Made by a program: the position numbers and the translations under genes
The notes under the pieces: model-generated
Seen by the model: only the letters and a program-made list of their open reading frames with translations
Database searches by the model: none
What the model was told of the DNA's origin: nothing
Part shown: in pieces, positions 17,768-25,946 of the stretch
Position numbering within the stretch: position 1 is the stretch's first letter
Layout: each line of letters starts with the position of its first letter
DNA from: Bacteroidales bacterium
GTDB taxonomy: Bacteria; Bacteroidota; Bacteroidia; Bacteroidales; JAADJA01
Direction: 5' to 3'
Assembly (NCBI GenBank): GCA_020438135.1
Contig: JAGQVF010000098.1
Coordinates: 27,348-71,812 of the forward strand
Length of the DNA: 44,465 nt

Positions 17768-18256
17768 ATGAGAGAGATCAATTTGCCCATAAGCTACTTC
17801 GAATATGATCATCCTGAAGAATTATCCAATGAAGATCAGGAATTGTTGCAAAAGGCAGAACAGATTGCTTCAAATGCCTATGCCCCCTATTCCGGTTTTT
17901 TTGTAGGTTCTGCTGTTTTGCTCGAAAATGGTGAAATCTACGCCGGGAGTAACCAGGAAAACGTTGCATTTCCCTCAGGATTATGTGCTGAACGGGTCGC
18001 CTTGTTTTATGCCACTTCCCGATACCCGGATATTCCGGTAAAAAGTATAGCCATAACGGCGAAATCCGGAGAATTTGTAGTGAAAGATCCTGTAACACCT
18101 TGTGGGGCCTGCCGTCAGGTGATGGCTGAGATAGAAATACGATTCGATAATCCCATCAGGTTGATTCTTAAAGGTGCCACCAACAAAGTTTTAGTGGTGA
18201 AAGGAATTAACAATATGCTTCCTTTGATGTTTCAGGCTAAGGAACTTAAAATTTAA
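17768..18256 (+). CDS. cdd: Cytidine deaminase
   Basis: A 162-residue cytoplasmic zinc enzyme deaminating cytidine and deoxycytidine in pyrimidine salvage. Zinc ligands and the catalytic Glu are visible: CAE at residues 73-75 and PCGAC at 111-115, with AYAPYSGFFVGSAV upstream binding nucleoside. Length fits the tetrameric form, with a short N-terminal extension. It starts 23 bases after the O-antigen-ligase gene and is followed after 6 bases by the thioesterase gene, so it is probably part of the same run of genes. Confidence 0.95.
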   Translation: MREINLPISYFEYDHPEELSNEDQELLQKAEQIASNAYAPYSGFFVGSAVLLENGEIYAGSNQENVAFPSGLCAERVALFYATSRYPDIPVKSIAITAKSGEFVVKDPVTPCGACRQVMAEIEIRFDNPIRLILKGATNKVLVVKGINNMLPLMFQAKELKI

Positions 18257-18262
18257 ACTGTT

Positions 18263-18658
18263 ATGGAGCTGATCTCTACAAAAATTTGTAAAACCAGTGA
18301 TATTGGTGTCAATGATAATCTTTTCGGTGGAACCATGTTATCCTGGATGGACGAAGCAGGAGGAACTTATGCAGCCATTAAGTGCTGCACACCCAATATG
18401 ATCACTCTGAAGATTGATGAGGTTGTATTTCAACGCCCGGTAAAAGTTAAGGAACATATTAAAATTTACGGGAAAATACTCAGCATCGGGAAAAGTTCAA
18501 TCAAGTTAAAAATTGAGGCCTACCGTTTGAATTTTAATGAGCATGGTCAGGAGGACCTGGTATGTTCCACGCAAATGCTTTTTGTAAGGATAAATGAAAA
18601 TGGAAGGGCCACACCAATTGAAGAAATGGTTAGGGTAAATCTGGTTAAGAACCTGTAA
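18263..18658 (+). CDS. Hotdog-fold acyl-CoA thioesterase (YciA-like)
   Basis: A 131-residue single hotdog domain. The stretch NDNLFGGTMLSWMDEAGG at residues 17-34 is the YciA/acyl-CoA hydrolase motif with the catalytic Asp near residue 30. It is followed by ITLKIDEVVFQRPVKVKEHI, the second conserved strand region. Such proteins hydrolyse acyl-CoA thioesters in the cytoplasm and usually form hexamers. The substrate chain length cannot be read from the sequence. Six bases separate it from cdd, so translation is probably coupled. Confidence 0.9.
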   Translation: MELISTKICKTSDIGVNDNLFGGTMLSWMDEAGGTYAAIKCCTPNMITLKIDEVVFQRPVKVKEHIKIYGKILSIGKSSIKLKIEAYRLNFNEHGQEDLVCSTQMLFVRINENGRATPIEEMVRVNLVKNL

Positions 18659-18709
18659 AAAGGTTGGTCAATATTGAATTTATTTTTTGTTAAACTATAA
18701 AATTTAAAA

Positions 18710-19582
18710 ATGAAAAAACTTCAAATCATCCCATTGGCATTAATTGCATTGATTTTAATGTCGATGAAAGGAGATAAGGAAGCTTATCAGTTATTTAATA
18801 CAAAAGGTGGCAAGGCAAAATACAAAGCGATGCTGAATGACGCCCTTGATGCCGATATCGTATTTTTTGGTGAGTTGCATAACAATCCAATAAGTCACTG
18901 GCTTCAGTACGGTCTCACCAAAGATATTTTTGAACAGAAAGGAAGTAATCTTGTGCTTGGAGCGGAAATGTTTGAATCTGATAATCAATTGCTCCTCGAT
19001 GAGTATTTATCAGGTAGTATCCGCGATAAAAATTTTGAAGAAGAAGCCAGGCTTTGGAAAAACTATAAAACCGACTATAAACCTCTGGTTGAATTTGCCA
19101 GGGAAAACAAGCTGAATTTTGTCGCCACCAATATACCAAGAAGGTACGCATCGGTGGTGTATAAAAAAGGTTTTGAAGGACTTGACAGTTTATCGGGTGA
19201 GGCTAAAAAATATATTGCTCCGCTTCCGGTTCAATATGACCCTGACCTAAAGGGTTATAAAGATATGTTGGCAGGGATGGAAGAAATGGGTGGTCATGCT
19301 AATCCCAACCTTCCGAAAGCACAGGCTATTAAGGATGCTACAATGGCTTATTTCATTTTGCAAAACTGGAAAGCGGGCCAAACGTTTATTCATTTCAACG
19401 GAACATATCATTCCAACAATTTTGAGGGCATTGTCTGGTACCTAAAACAGGCCAAACCTGATTTAAACATTCTCACCATTGCATCAGTCGAACAGGATTC
19501 GGTGGATGAGCTTGAAGAAGCAAATGCAAACCTGGCAGATTATATTCTTTGCATCCCGAAGGATATGACAAAAACCCATTGA
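18710..19582 (+). CDS. ChaN-like (Tiki superfamily) exported protein
   Basis: A 290-residue protein with a hydrophobic N-terminal segment (residues about 4-18), then a ChaN-like domain: FFGELHNNP at 52-60, GAEMFESDNQ at 84-93 and HFNGTYHSNN near 228-237. ChaN of Campylobacter is a haem-binding lipoprotein linked to iron uptake. The wider Tiki/TraB/ChaN group includes metal-dependent proteases with GxxH and Glu motifs, and GELH with GAEMFE fits these. No lipobox Cys follows the hydrophobic segment, so this one is either anchored or released to the periplasm. It ends 9 bases from the convergent gene at 19592. Family is clear, activity is open. Confidence 0.85.
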   Translation: MKKLQIIPLALIALILMSMKGDKEAYQLFNTKGGKAKYKAMLNDALDADIVFFGELHNNPISHWLQYGLTKDIFEQKGSNLVLGAEMFESDNQLLLDEYLSGSIRDKNFEEEARLWKNYKTDYKPLVEFARENKLNFVATNIPRRYASVVYKKGFEGLDSLSGEAKKYIAPLPVQYDPDLKGYKDMLAGMEEMGGHANPNLPKAQAIKDATMAYFILQNWKAGQTFIHFNGTYHSNNFEGIVWYLKQAKPDLNILTIASVEQDSVDELEEANANLADYILCIPKDMTKTH

Positions 19583-19591
19583 TGAACAGGT

Positions 19592-20101
19592 TTATAATTT
19601 TCCTTTAAGTGACGGATTGGTAAACAGATTCAGAATAAAATTATCCGAAAACTTCTCGTCCAACGATTTGACCAGGTTGAGAAGTTTTTTTCTTTTCTCA
19701 TTCTGATCGATTTCGGAATTCACAATTTCTGACAGTTTTCGCAATTGTGAAATCTTGAGCTCATCCTCAAGTGATTCAATTATTACCTCAACGGGCACGG
19801 CTTTCTTCTCAGGAATATCTTTGTCCGGCACTCCGAAGGTTTTAAGCTCATCGATAGATGCCTGCAGAACCTCCCTGCCAAGTTTTTTGCAGGTTTCCAT
19901 ATAAGCTGATTTTCCTGTTGTGTCGCGAAGGGCCCAACTTGAAAAATCGTATTCGATCTTTTCAATTTGTTTGATTTTCGGATCATATTCTCCGAAAATT
20001 CTGGCAAGTAGAACAACCGTGTATTGTTTCCACGCTTCAAGATCGAAGTCTTTTTTGTTAAGTTTTTCCAGCTGCGATTCCAGCAGTTTAATTTCTTTCA
20101 T
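19592..20101 (-). CDS. Hypothetical helical protein
   Basis: I do not recognise a named family. The protein has 169 residues, is charged (many Lys and Glu), has no signal peptide or membrane helix, and looks almost wholly alpha-helical. The N-terminal half contains DLEAWKQYTVVLLARIFGEY, an AWK...IFGE pattern that reminds me of helical leader domains ahead of effector domains in some bacterial defence proteins; that is impression only. The C-terminal half has weak heptads (LEDELKISQLRKLSEIV). A TACTTTTG -7 box lies 20 bases upstream. A hairpin terminator separates it from the beta-helix gene behind it, so it is probably transcribed alone. It converges on the ChaN-like gene. Confidence 0.75.
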   Translation of the reverse strand: MKEIKLLESQLEKLNKKDFDLEAWKQYTVVLLARIFGEYDPKIKQIEKIEYDFSSWALRDTTGKSAYMETCKKLGREVLQASIDELKTFGVPDKDIPEKKAVPVEVIIESLEDELKISQLRKLSEIVNSEIDQNEKRKKLLNLVKSLDEKFSDNFILNLFTNPSLKGKL

Positions 20102-20120
20102 TTGCCATGTTGTTAAAATT

Positions 20121-20128
20121 CAAAAGTA
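20121..20128 (-). promoter_or_regulatory. Putative -7 box of the hypothetical helical gene
   Basis: Read on the minus strand the sequence is TACTTTTG, an exact TAnnTTTG match, 20 bases before the ATG at 20101. It lies directly after the upstream terminator, consistent with an independent transcript. A -33 element is not evident. Confidence 0.4.
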
Positions 20129-20143
20129 CAAAAATCACAAACG

Positions 20144-20171
20144 AAAAAGCCACCCGGACGGGCGGCTTTTT
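20144..20171 (-). terminator. Terminator after the beta-helix gene
   Basis: AAAAAGCC and GGCTTTTT form an 8-bp stem extended by CCC/GGG after one mismatch, with a 4-base loop. In the minus direction the stem ends in a run of T. It lies 66 bases after the stop of the beta-helix gene and also isolates the next minus-strand gene. Confidence 0.8.
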
Positions 20172-20236
20172 CAGAACTACAATAACGCATATAGAGGTGA
20201 GTCAAGGTATCATACCAATAAACTCTTTATTCATTT

Positions 20237-21829
20237 CTATTCGATCATTAATTTATGTGTTTCGGAACTTCCGTTCTTCTTTTCAATCCGGATGATGTAT
20301 AAACCGGTTTCAATGTCACTTATATTAAATTTATGTAAGCCAATGCCCGAGCGGTTTTTTAATTTTTGTCCTGATAAGTTGTATATCGAAACTTCTTTTG
20401 CATCATCTCCGATGTTTTCGATATAAACCACATTCCTCGCCGGATTGGGATAAATTGATGCCTGTGGTTGTTTCGAATCTGAAAGGAAAATACCGTTGCT
20501 TTGGTGGAAATAGGTATATCCCATATCGCTGATCGTTCCGTCTGGATCAGTCTGGGAGGTTGGGTCACCTGAGTCAATACAGGGTGACATCTCCCGGGTG
20601 TCGTTCGGAAATCCCGGCCATGACAGTTTAAAATTTCCCTTGATGAGGTCCGCAAATTTTGGATCTTTATCCTTGTTTCCAATACCTGAAAAGCCTCCGG
20701 AAACATTTGAATATCTGATCACCGGATCGGATCCAAATGCGATTATCTCATCCGGGAAATTTTGGTAGCTGATTGAATTTGTAATGGTGTTTTCAAAGTT
20801 GGGTAAAAGGTCAAAAAACATACTGCCCCCCATTTCTGATGCTGAATTGGCAGCACTGGTAATATGATCAAGGGTGGTTTCTGCGTTGTAGACGTAAATA
20901 CCTCCCCCGTATTGATTTGCATGGTTATTACTTACTAAAACATGGGCCATAGCCAGCGTGGAATAATTACTGCAAAATATCCCACCCCCTGATTGGGCGT
21001 AGTTTCCCGTTATTTCACAATTCCGTACCTGAACATAACCAAAACTGCTATAAATGCCGCCGCCGTTCGTTGCTGTATTGCCCTTAACAGATACATTTTC
21101 AAGGATGGCTCCGGCATCCATATCAACATTGATTCCTCCACCAGAGAATGCTGCGTGATTATTGGAAATCGTTCCATTGGTAAAAGTCGGTTGCTGAGCG
21201 CTATTCGAACTGCCGGAGATTTTAATTCCTGAACCTCCGTTGCCTTTGACAATAAAATCGTTGACCATCGGGGAGGAAAAACTTACATTGATTCCTTCTC
21301 CTCCATTATTGGAAATTATGGAATTATCAACAGAAATGTCGCTGACATCCATCAGGTTGATGCCTGAAAACTTATTTTTTCGAATGGTAGAATGACTGAT
21401 CTTGAGGTTTGAGTAGGTAAAGCAAGCAACACCGCTCAGCGAGCTGTATTCAACATTGCAATACTTGAGGTAAGAAAAATCGTTTGGTGTATTTGTGGGT
21501 CCGTAAAATACCATACCCGACCATCCATTGTAACTGTTCGTGGCAAATCCGGAGGTGTCAGAAGTTGTAAAAGTAATACTGTCGTTTGGTGTGCCTGTTG
21601 CATCAAGCCTGCCAAATACTTCAATGATATAAGGGCCTGTAAAAACGATTTTTACACCTGGATCAATGTCGAGCCTTTCACCTGGTTCAATCACCATATT
21701 CCCTTCAATGAGATAGGGATTACCATCACTGGTCCAGGTGCCTTCTATATCTCCACCTGAAATTACCGTTTGTGAGATTGCACTAAATGCGAGTAAAAAA
21801 ATGAGAATTACTGTAGTTACCTTTTTCAT
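20237..21829 (-). CDS. Secreted right-handed beta-helix protein with T9SS type A sorting domain
   Basis: A 530-residue exported protein. The signal peptide is residues 1-20. Residues about 45-400 form parallel beta-helix rungs with repeated NNxAxxxGGGI-type turns (NHAAFSGGGINV, NTATNGGGIYSS, NYAQSGGGIFCS, NHANQYGGGIYV). The C-terminal 70 residues are a T9SS type A domain (IYPNPARNVVYI, IYNLSGQKL, GLYIIRIE). The fold is shared by polysaccharide lyases and by structural adhesins. No lyase catalytic triad is recognisable, so the activity is unknown. A weak Asp/Gly-rich stretch, SGDPTSQTDPDGTISDMG, precedes the C-terminal domain. Surface or secreted location follows from the sorting domain. Confidence 0.85.
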   Translation of the reverse strand: MKKVTTVILIFLLAFSAISQTVISGGDIEGTWTSDGNPYLIEGNMVIEPGERLDIDPGVKIVFTGPYIIEVFGRLDATGTPNDSITFTTSDTSGFATNSYNGWSGMVFYGPTNTPNDFSYLKYCNVEYSSLSGVACFTYSNLKISHSTIRKNKFSGINLMDVSDISVDNSIISNNGGEGINVSFSSPMVNDFIVKGNGGSGIKISGSSNSAQQPTFTNGTISNNHAAFSGGGINVDMDAGAILENVSVKGNTATNGGGIYSSFGYVQVRNCEITGNYAQSGGGIFCSNYSTLAMAHVLVSNNHANQYGGGIYVYNAETTLDHITSAANSASEMGGSMFFDLLPNFENTITNSISYQNFPDEIIAFGSDPVIRYSNVSGGFSGIGNKDKDPKFADLIKGNFKLSWPGFPNDTREMSPCIDSGDPTSQTDPDGTISDMGYTYFHQSNGIFLSDSKQPQASIYPNPARNVVYIENIGDDAKEVSIYNLSGQKLKNRSGIGLHKFNISDIETGLYIIRIEKKNGSSETHKLMIE

Positions 21830-22219
21830 GTTTTAAAAAATTACCTTGACGTTTTGGGAATGCCAAAAACTATGCTCAAAGATTTTTTAAAAGTAAAAGG
21901 CAGGGAAAATGAAGCTAATGATATTTCATTTGCTTTTTCGTAAGAATCAGATATAGAACAGGATAAATATAACTGAGGATGAATTTAGAAATTTATTTCG
22001 TAAAGGGCCTGCCTTAAAATTGTTTCTAAATATTTTCCCAAATGGGGAATAGAAAAAGGTGATTTTTCCCGATTATCGACAAATTGATTATACCTTGCCT
22101 GCGTATCAGTTTTGAGAATGGATTGTAAAATGGCCGATCTCTGCCGATTATTAATTAAAAAGGTAAGTTTCAGACACTGAATTGGAAGGAAGAGCCGGTT
22201 TCCACTGATGGGAGTATCT
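21830..22219. other. 390-base intergenic stretch without a recognised gene
   Basis: Holds the upstream region of the beta-helix gene and the 3' flank of the second S41 gene. I see only AT-rich sequence and short ORFs with no family resemblance; one 27-codon ORF at 21860 looks accidental. A long-spaced 8-bp inverted pair (TTTAGAAA near 21983, TTTCTAAA near 22023) is weak. No convincing promoter or terminator is visible. Confidence 0.5.
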
Positions 22220-23854
22220 TCAGTCTTTGATCAGTTCAGCATAAAAACTATCTTCACGCAACACATCCACGGCCTTCTGGAAACCTTCATCTATGGTCGA
22301 AAGAACCTCGAAATAGGAGCTTAGCTTGTAAAGGTTCCTGGCAATCAGTGCTTTCAGTTGAAAGCGGATGAGTTCGGAAGATAATTCGATTTCATTTTCT
22401 TTTGGGAATACGTCAGCATTTTCAGCATATTCAACAAAGTCGTCCAAAAGTTCATCATCCATTTTAAACCGGTAATTAAATTGTTGGAATTCATTAAACT
22501 TATGCAACAAAGTTGACCGTTCGTTATCTACATATTCCAGAACAAAATCATTGAATACTCCCTTGCTCAGGAGGTCCACATAAAAATCGGTGTATTTGGT
22601 GGAGTCCCAGGGAACAAAAACATCGGGCATAATGCCACCCCCTCCGTAAACTATCCTGTTTTTTGGGGTGTAATATTTTAACGAGTCGGGAAAATCAATT
22701 TTACCGGCATTGGTTAGCTCTCCGCTCTCCAATCGTTTGAGCAGATCGTTGTAGTATTGTTCATAACCCTCCTCGTAAGGTTTTTGAATACATCTTCCGG
22801 TAGGGGTGTAGTATCTCGCTACAGTTAACCTGATAACCGAACTGTCAGGAAGATAATACGGACGCTGCACAAGTCCTTTTCCGAATGAGCGCCGGCCCAC
22901 TATCAGTCCCCGGTCCCAATCCTGAATGCTGCCGGCAACAATTTCACTCGCCGATGCAGACCCTTCATCGATCAGGATTACCAGCTTGCCTTCTTCAAAT
23001 TCGCCACGGAATGAAGACTTGTATTTTCTCCTCGGGCTTGAACTTCCCTCGGTATACAGGACCAGTTTACCCGATCCGAGAAACTCATCTGCCAGATCGA
23101 TAGCAACATCGAGGTATCCTCCGGAATTACCCCGCAGGTCAAGGATCAGGTTTTCCATTCCATAATCCTTCAGCTCACCAATGGCCATCCTGAATTCATC
23201 CATCGTAGTTCGTGAAAACCGGTTCAGTTTTATGTAACCGATCCGGGAGGTAGCCATAAAGGAAGCATCAATGCTGTTGATGGGGATTCGATCGCGCCGG
23301 ATCGCATATTCGATGAGTTTATCCTTTCCTTTTCTGAAAATACTCACATTTACCAGTGTACCCTTGTCACCACGCAGTTGCTTGAATACATAATTGTTAT
23401 CAACATTGGTTCCGGTCGCATTTTTGCCATCAATTTTAACAATTTTATCACCAGCAAGAATGCCAAGCTTTTCAGCAGGTCCTCCGGGAACCGGAGAAAT
23501 TACGAGGATTGTATCTTTATGAATCTGGAATGAAATGCCTATCCCGTCGAAGTTTCCTTCGAGAGGCTCATTGGTGCGTTGCAAGTCCTCTTTTGAAATA
23601 TATTGTGAATGGGGATCAAGTTCCTTCAGGGTAGCAATAATTGCTTTTTCGACAAGTTTGCCCTCGTCAACTGTATCAACATAAGCGAAATTTATAATTT
23701 GAAGGGCTGAGGCGAATTTCTGAGTGGTGCTTTTGGGGTCGAAATGCTGACCAAAACTTAACTTGGCCAAAAGAATAAATAATAGCGGAAAAAATAAAAC
23801 CCGGAAGAAAAATCGTTTTTCAGGTCGCATTTTGCTGAGTACTGTTTTATACAT
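22220..23854 (-). CDS. S41 family C-terminal processing peptidase (second copy)
   Basis: About 544 residues. The ATG at 23854 is chosen from several in-frame starts (23902, 23854, 23830) because it gives a basic segment before the hydrophobic signal ending at KLSFGQ. A PDZ domain lies at about 85-160 (GILAGDKIVKIDGKNATG). Catalytic features are LILDLRGNSGGYL, GSASASE with the likely nucleophile Ser301, and FGKGLVQ with Lys326, again 25 residues apart. A helical C-terminal extension follows, carrying an insert near GRCIQKPYEEGYEQYYNDLL typical of the longer Bacteroidota Ctp group. It is divergent from the MFS gene. It shares fold and motif order with the copy at 14453 but is clearly diverged, so this is an old paralogy. 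Confidence 0.92.
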   Translation of the reverse strand: MYKTVLSKMRPEKRFFFRVLFFPLLFILLAKLSFGQHFDPKSTTQKFASALQIINFAYVDTVDEGKLVEKAIIATLKELDPHSQYISKEDLQRTNEPLEGNFDGIGISFQIHKDTILVISPVPGGPAEKLGILAGDKIVKIDGKNATGTNVDNNYVFKQLRGDKGTLVNVSIFRKGKDKLIEYAIRRDRIPINSIDASFMATSRIGYIKLNRFSRTTMDEFRMAIGELKDYGMENLILDLRGNSGGYLDVAIDLADEFLGSGKLVLYTEGSSSPRRKYKSSFRGEFEEGKLVILIDEGSASASEIVAGSIQDWDRGLIVGRRSFGKGLVQRPYYLPDSSVIRLTVARYYTPTGRCIQKPYEEGYEQYYNDLLKRLESGELTNAGKIDFPDSLKYYTPKNRIVYGGGGIMPDVFVPWDSTKYTDFYVDLLSKGVFNDFVLEYVDNERSTLLHKFNEFQQFNYRFKMDDELLDDFVEYAENADVFPKENEIELSSELIRFQLKALIARNLYKLSSYFEVLSTIDEGFQKAVDVLREDSFYAELIKD

Positions 23855-23929
23855 TCGATAAAAGGTATCCTTTGAAACGGATAAAAATAGGAAATGATAC
23901 ATTATCTACCAACAAATGAGCAAGAAGAT

Positions 23930-23937
23930 TAATTTTG
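23930..23937 (+). promoter_or_regulatory. Putative -7 box of the MFS-type gene
   Basis: TAATTTTG matches TAnnTTTG, 23 bases before the ATG at 23960, in the short divergent space next to the S41 gene. No -33 partner is seen. Confidence 0.35.
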
Positions 23938-23959
23938 ACCCCGCTAATTGCTGTATCGA

Positions 23960-25273
23960 ATGTTGTTAAAAGGGGAGTTTACGCCTGAAGAAAAAAGAAC
24001 TTTTAATCTGCATCTTGGATATTCTCTGATCGAAGGTGTTATCCTCGGTGTGCTTGCCCTTAATGAGTTTGTTTTTATCAAGAGCCTGCATGGAAGCAAT
24101 TACCAGTTGGGGGTTTTGTTTCAGTTCAGTATGGTGGTCTTTCTTTTCCTGTTTTTTATCAACGAATTCATTAAAAGATACCAGAATAAGAAAAAACTAC
24201 TGCGCCTGACCGGTATTGCTACACGGGGGCCGCTGTTTCTTTTGCTTTTTTTCCCGGCTACCGATCACACCCTTTTAGGAACATCAGTGTTTCATTATCT
24301 TTTTTTGCTGATCTTTTTCATTTATTATTTCGGAAATACTGTAATTTATCCACTTATCAACCTTTTTCTGAAGAATAATTACCGGCACGAGAAGTTTGGC
24401 AGTTTATACAGTTATGCAACATCCGTTAATAAAATTGTGATGTTGATTGCCACCTTTCTTTACGGATTATTGCTCGATATTGATCACCATGCTTACCGAT
24501 ACATTTTCCCGTTTGTCGCCGTGCTGGGTGTAATTTCTGTTTTTCTTTTGTCACTCATCCATTTTGAAGAGGAGGTAACGGAGCGTGTAAGGTCTTTTTC
24601 TGATTCCGTTAAACGATCAGCCAAAACAATGATGACCATTTTGCGTGGTAACAAGCCTTATTTTCACTTTGAGGGAGGTTTTATGCTGTATGGATTTTCT
24701 TTTATGATAACCGTTACAGTAATCACAATTTTTTTCGACCGAGCGCTCAATCTTAATTATTCGAGCGTAGCTTTTTATAAAAATGCTTATAATATTCTGG
24801 CTATCATACTACTTCCTTTTACGGGTAAACTGCTTGGCAGAATTGATCCACGAAAGTTTGCCGTTATCACCTTCGGATCGCTGATGCTTTTTATATTGTT
24901 TGTTATGCTAACCGAATTCTTTCCGGTGCATTATGCTGTGGCCGGGATCGACATCTATCTCATGCTCACCCTTGCCTATCTTTTTTATGGAATTTTTGCA
25001 GCAACGATGGCATTGTTATGGTTTATCGGATCTGCATATTTTTGCAAACCAGGTGAGGCTGGTGATTATCAATCCGTACATCTTTTTCTTACTGCTGCCA
25101 GGGCACTGTTTGCACCTTTGCTTGGCGTGTTTTTTTATGAACTTGCCGGGTTTACTTTTACCTTTTCGCTCGCCATAGTTTCATTGCTGGCATCCATTAT
25201 ACTCATGGTTTGGTCGTATAGTAAAGACAGGTCAGGCAAGGATTTCAATTCAAATGTTATAGCAGATCAGTAG
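23960..25273 (+). CDS. MFS-type multi-spanning membrane protein
   Basis: About 437 residues with roughly twelve hydrophobic helices in two halves joined by a charged loop (about residues 200-225, EEEVTERVRSFSDSVKRSAK). The general pattern is that of a major facilitator transporter. The N-terminal LGYSLIEGVILGVLALNEFVF and the Gly-rich helices fit, but the classic motif A is not obvious. Substrate cannot be inferred. An in-frame TTG lies 12 bases earlier; the ATG at 23960 (MLLKGEFTPEEK) is preferred. The last 7 bases overlap the convergent rubrerythrin gene. Confidence is good for a transporter-like protein and moderate for MFS. Confidence 0.72.
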   Translation: MLLKGEFTPEEKRTFNLHLGYSLIEGVILGVLALNEFVFIKSLHGSNYQLGVLFQFSMVVFLFLFFINEFIKRYQNKKKLLRLTGIATRGPLFLLLFFPATDHTLLGTSVFHYLFLLIFFIYYFGNTVIYPLINLFLKNNYRHEKFGSLYSYATSVNKIVMLIATFLYGLLLDIDHHAYRYIFPFVAVLGVISVFLLSLIHFEEEVTERVRSFSDSVKRSAKTMMTILRGNKPYFHFEGGFMLYGFSFMITVTVITIFFDRALNLNYSSVAFYKNAYNILAIILLPFTGKLLGRIDPRKFAVITFGSLMLFILFVMLTEFFPVHYAVAGIDIYLMLTLAYLFYGIFAATMALLWFIGSAYFCKPGEAGDYQSVHLFLTAARALFAPLLGVFFYELAGFTFTFSLAIVSLLASIILMVWSYSKDRSGKDFNSNVIADQ

Positions 25274-25842
25274 TTTTCACAATTAAGTTCGAAATAGGCT
25301 GTTGGGTGATTGCATGCCGGGCAGATTTTTGGAGGTTCGGTTCCTTCATGCAGGTAACCGCACACGCGACATTTCCAAACAACTTTACCTTCTCTTTTAA
25401 AAACTTTTCCTGCTTCAAGATTATCATACAATTTTTTAAATCTATCTTCATGCTCTTTCTCAATTTTGGCAATCAGCCTGAAAATAGCAGCCGCTTTGAT
25501 AAATCCTTCTTTTTCGGCTGTTTCAGCAAATTGCGGGTACATGTTACGCCATTCTTCACTTTCCCCTTCTGCAGCAGCCTTCAGGTTTTCGAGGGTTGTT
25601 CCGATTACTCCGGCCGGAAACGATGCAGATACATCCACCATTCCCCCTTCCAGCATCCTGAAAAACTGCTTGGCGTGTGAGCGCTCATTTTCTGATGTTT
25701 CGGTGAAAATGGCTGCAATTTGCTCTAGGCCCTCCTTTTTGGCTTGCTTGGCAAAAAAATCGTATCGCATTCGAGCCTGACATTCGCCGGCAAATGCAAT
25801 CATCAGGTTCTTTTCAGTTTGTGTTCCTTTAAGTGAGTTCAT
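25267..25842 (-). CDS. rbr: Rubrerythrin
   Basis: A 191-residue cytoplasmic non-haem iron peroxidase that reduces hydrogen peroxide in anaerobes and microaerophiles. The N-terminal four-helix ferritin-like domain carries the di-iron ligands: Glu20, Glu53, His56, Glu94, Glu97, Glu128 and His131. The C-terminal rubredoxin domain has CRVC (158-161) and CPAC (174-177) binding one iron. Both domains are complete. This supports an anaerobic or microaerobic lifestyle. The stop overlaps the 3' end of the MFS gene by 7 bases. Upstream, a -7 box is overlapped by a perfect 10-bp inverted repeat, suggesting control by a repressor or redox regulator. Confidence 0.95.
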   Translation of the reverse strand: MNSLKGTQTEKNLMIAFAGECQARMRYDFFAKQAKKEGLEQIAAIFTETSENERSHAKQFFRMLEGGMVDVSASFPAGVIGTTLENLKAAAEGESEEWRNMYPQFAETAEKEGFIKAAAIFRLIAKIEKEHEDRFKKLYDNLEAGKVFKREGKVVWKCRVCGYLHEGTEPPKICPACNHPTAYFELNCENY

Positions 25843-25855
25843 ATATCATTTTTTA

Positions 25856-25884
25856 TTTTGAAACATATATTGATTGTTTCAAAA
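25856..25884. promoter_or_regulatory. Perfect 10-bp inverted repeat upstream of rubrerythrin
   Basis: TTTTGAAACA and TGTTTCAAAA are exact inverted copies separated by 9 bases. The right arm overlaps the rubrerythrin -7 box at 25887-25880, and the element ends 14 bases before the start codon side of the gene. It could be an operator for a dimeric regulator or a hairpin in the 5' leader. There is no T-tract, so a terminator is unlikely. Confidence 0.6.
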
Positions 25885-25887
25885 GTA
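25880..25887 (-). promoter_or_regulatory. Putative -7 box of rubrerythrin
   Basis: On the minus strand the sequence reads TACTTTTG, an exact consensus match, 38 bases before the ATG at 25842. It overlaps one arm of the inverted repeat. Confidence 0.5.
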
Positions 25888-25914
25888 AAAAATCTCTCCG
25901 GATTGTTGAATTTC

Positions 25915-25922
25915 TAAATTTG
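25915..25922 (+). promoter_or_regulatory. Putative -7 box of the acyl-ACP thioesterase gene
   Basis: TAAATTTG matches TAnnTTTG, 25 bases before the ATG at 25947, in the divergent space shared with rubrerythrin. The nearest upstream TTG elements are too close to serve as a -33 box. Confidence 0.42.
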
Positions 25923-25946
25923 TAACAAACTTAAATTTCTTCTTTT

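Noticed and set aside
18710..19582. Calling the ChaN-like protein a lipoprotein
   Set aside because: There is no Cys near the end of the hydrophobic N-terminal segment.
21860..21943. A 27-codon ORF (MPKTMLKDFLKVKG...) in the intergenic gap
   Set aside because: No ribosome-binding site or clear -7 box and no resemblance to a known small protein. It is expected by chance in AT-rich DNA.
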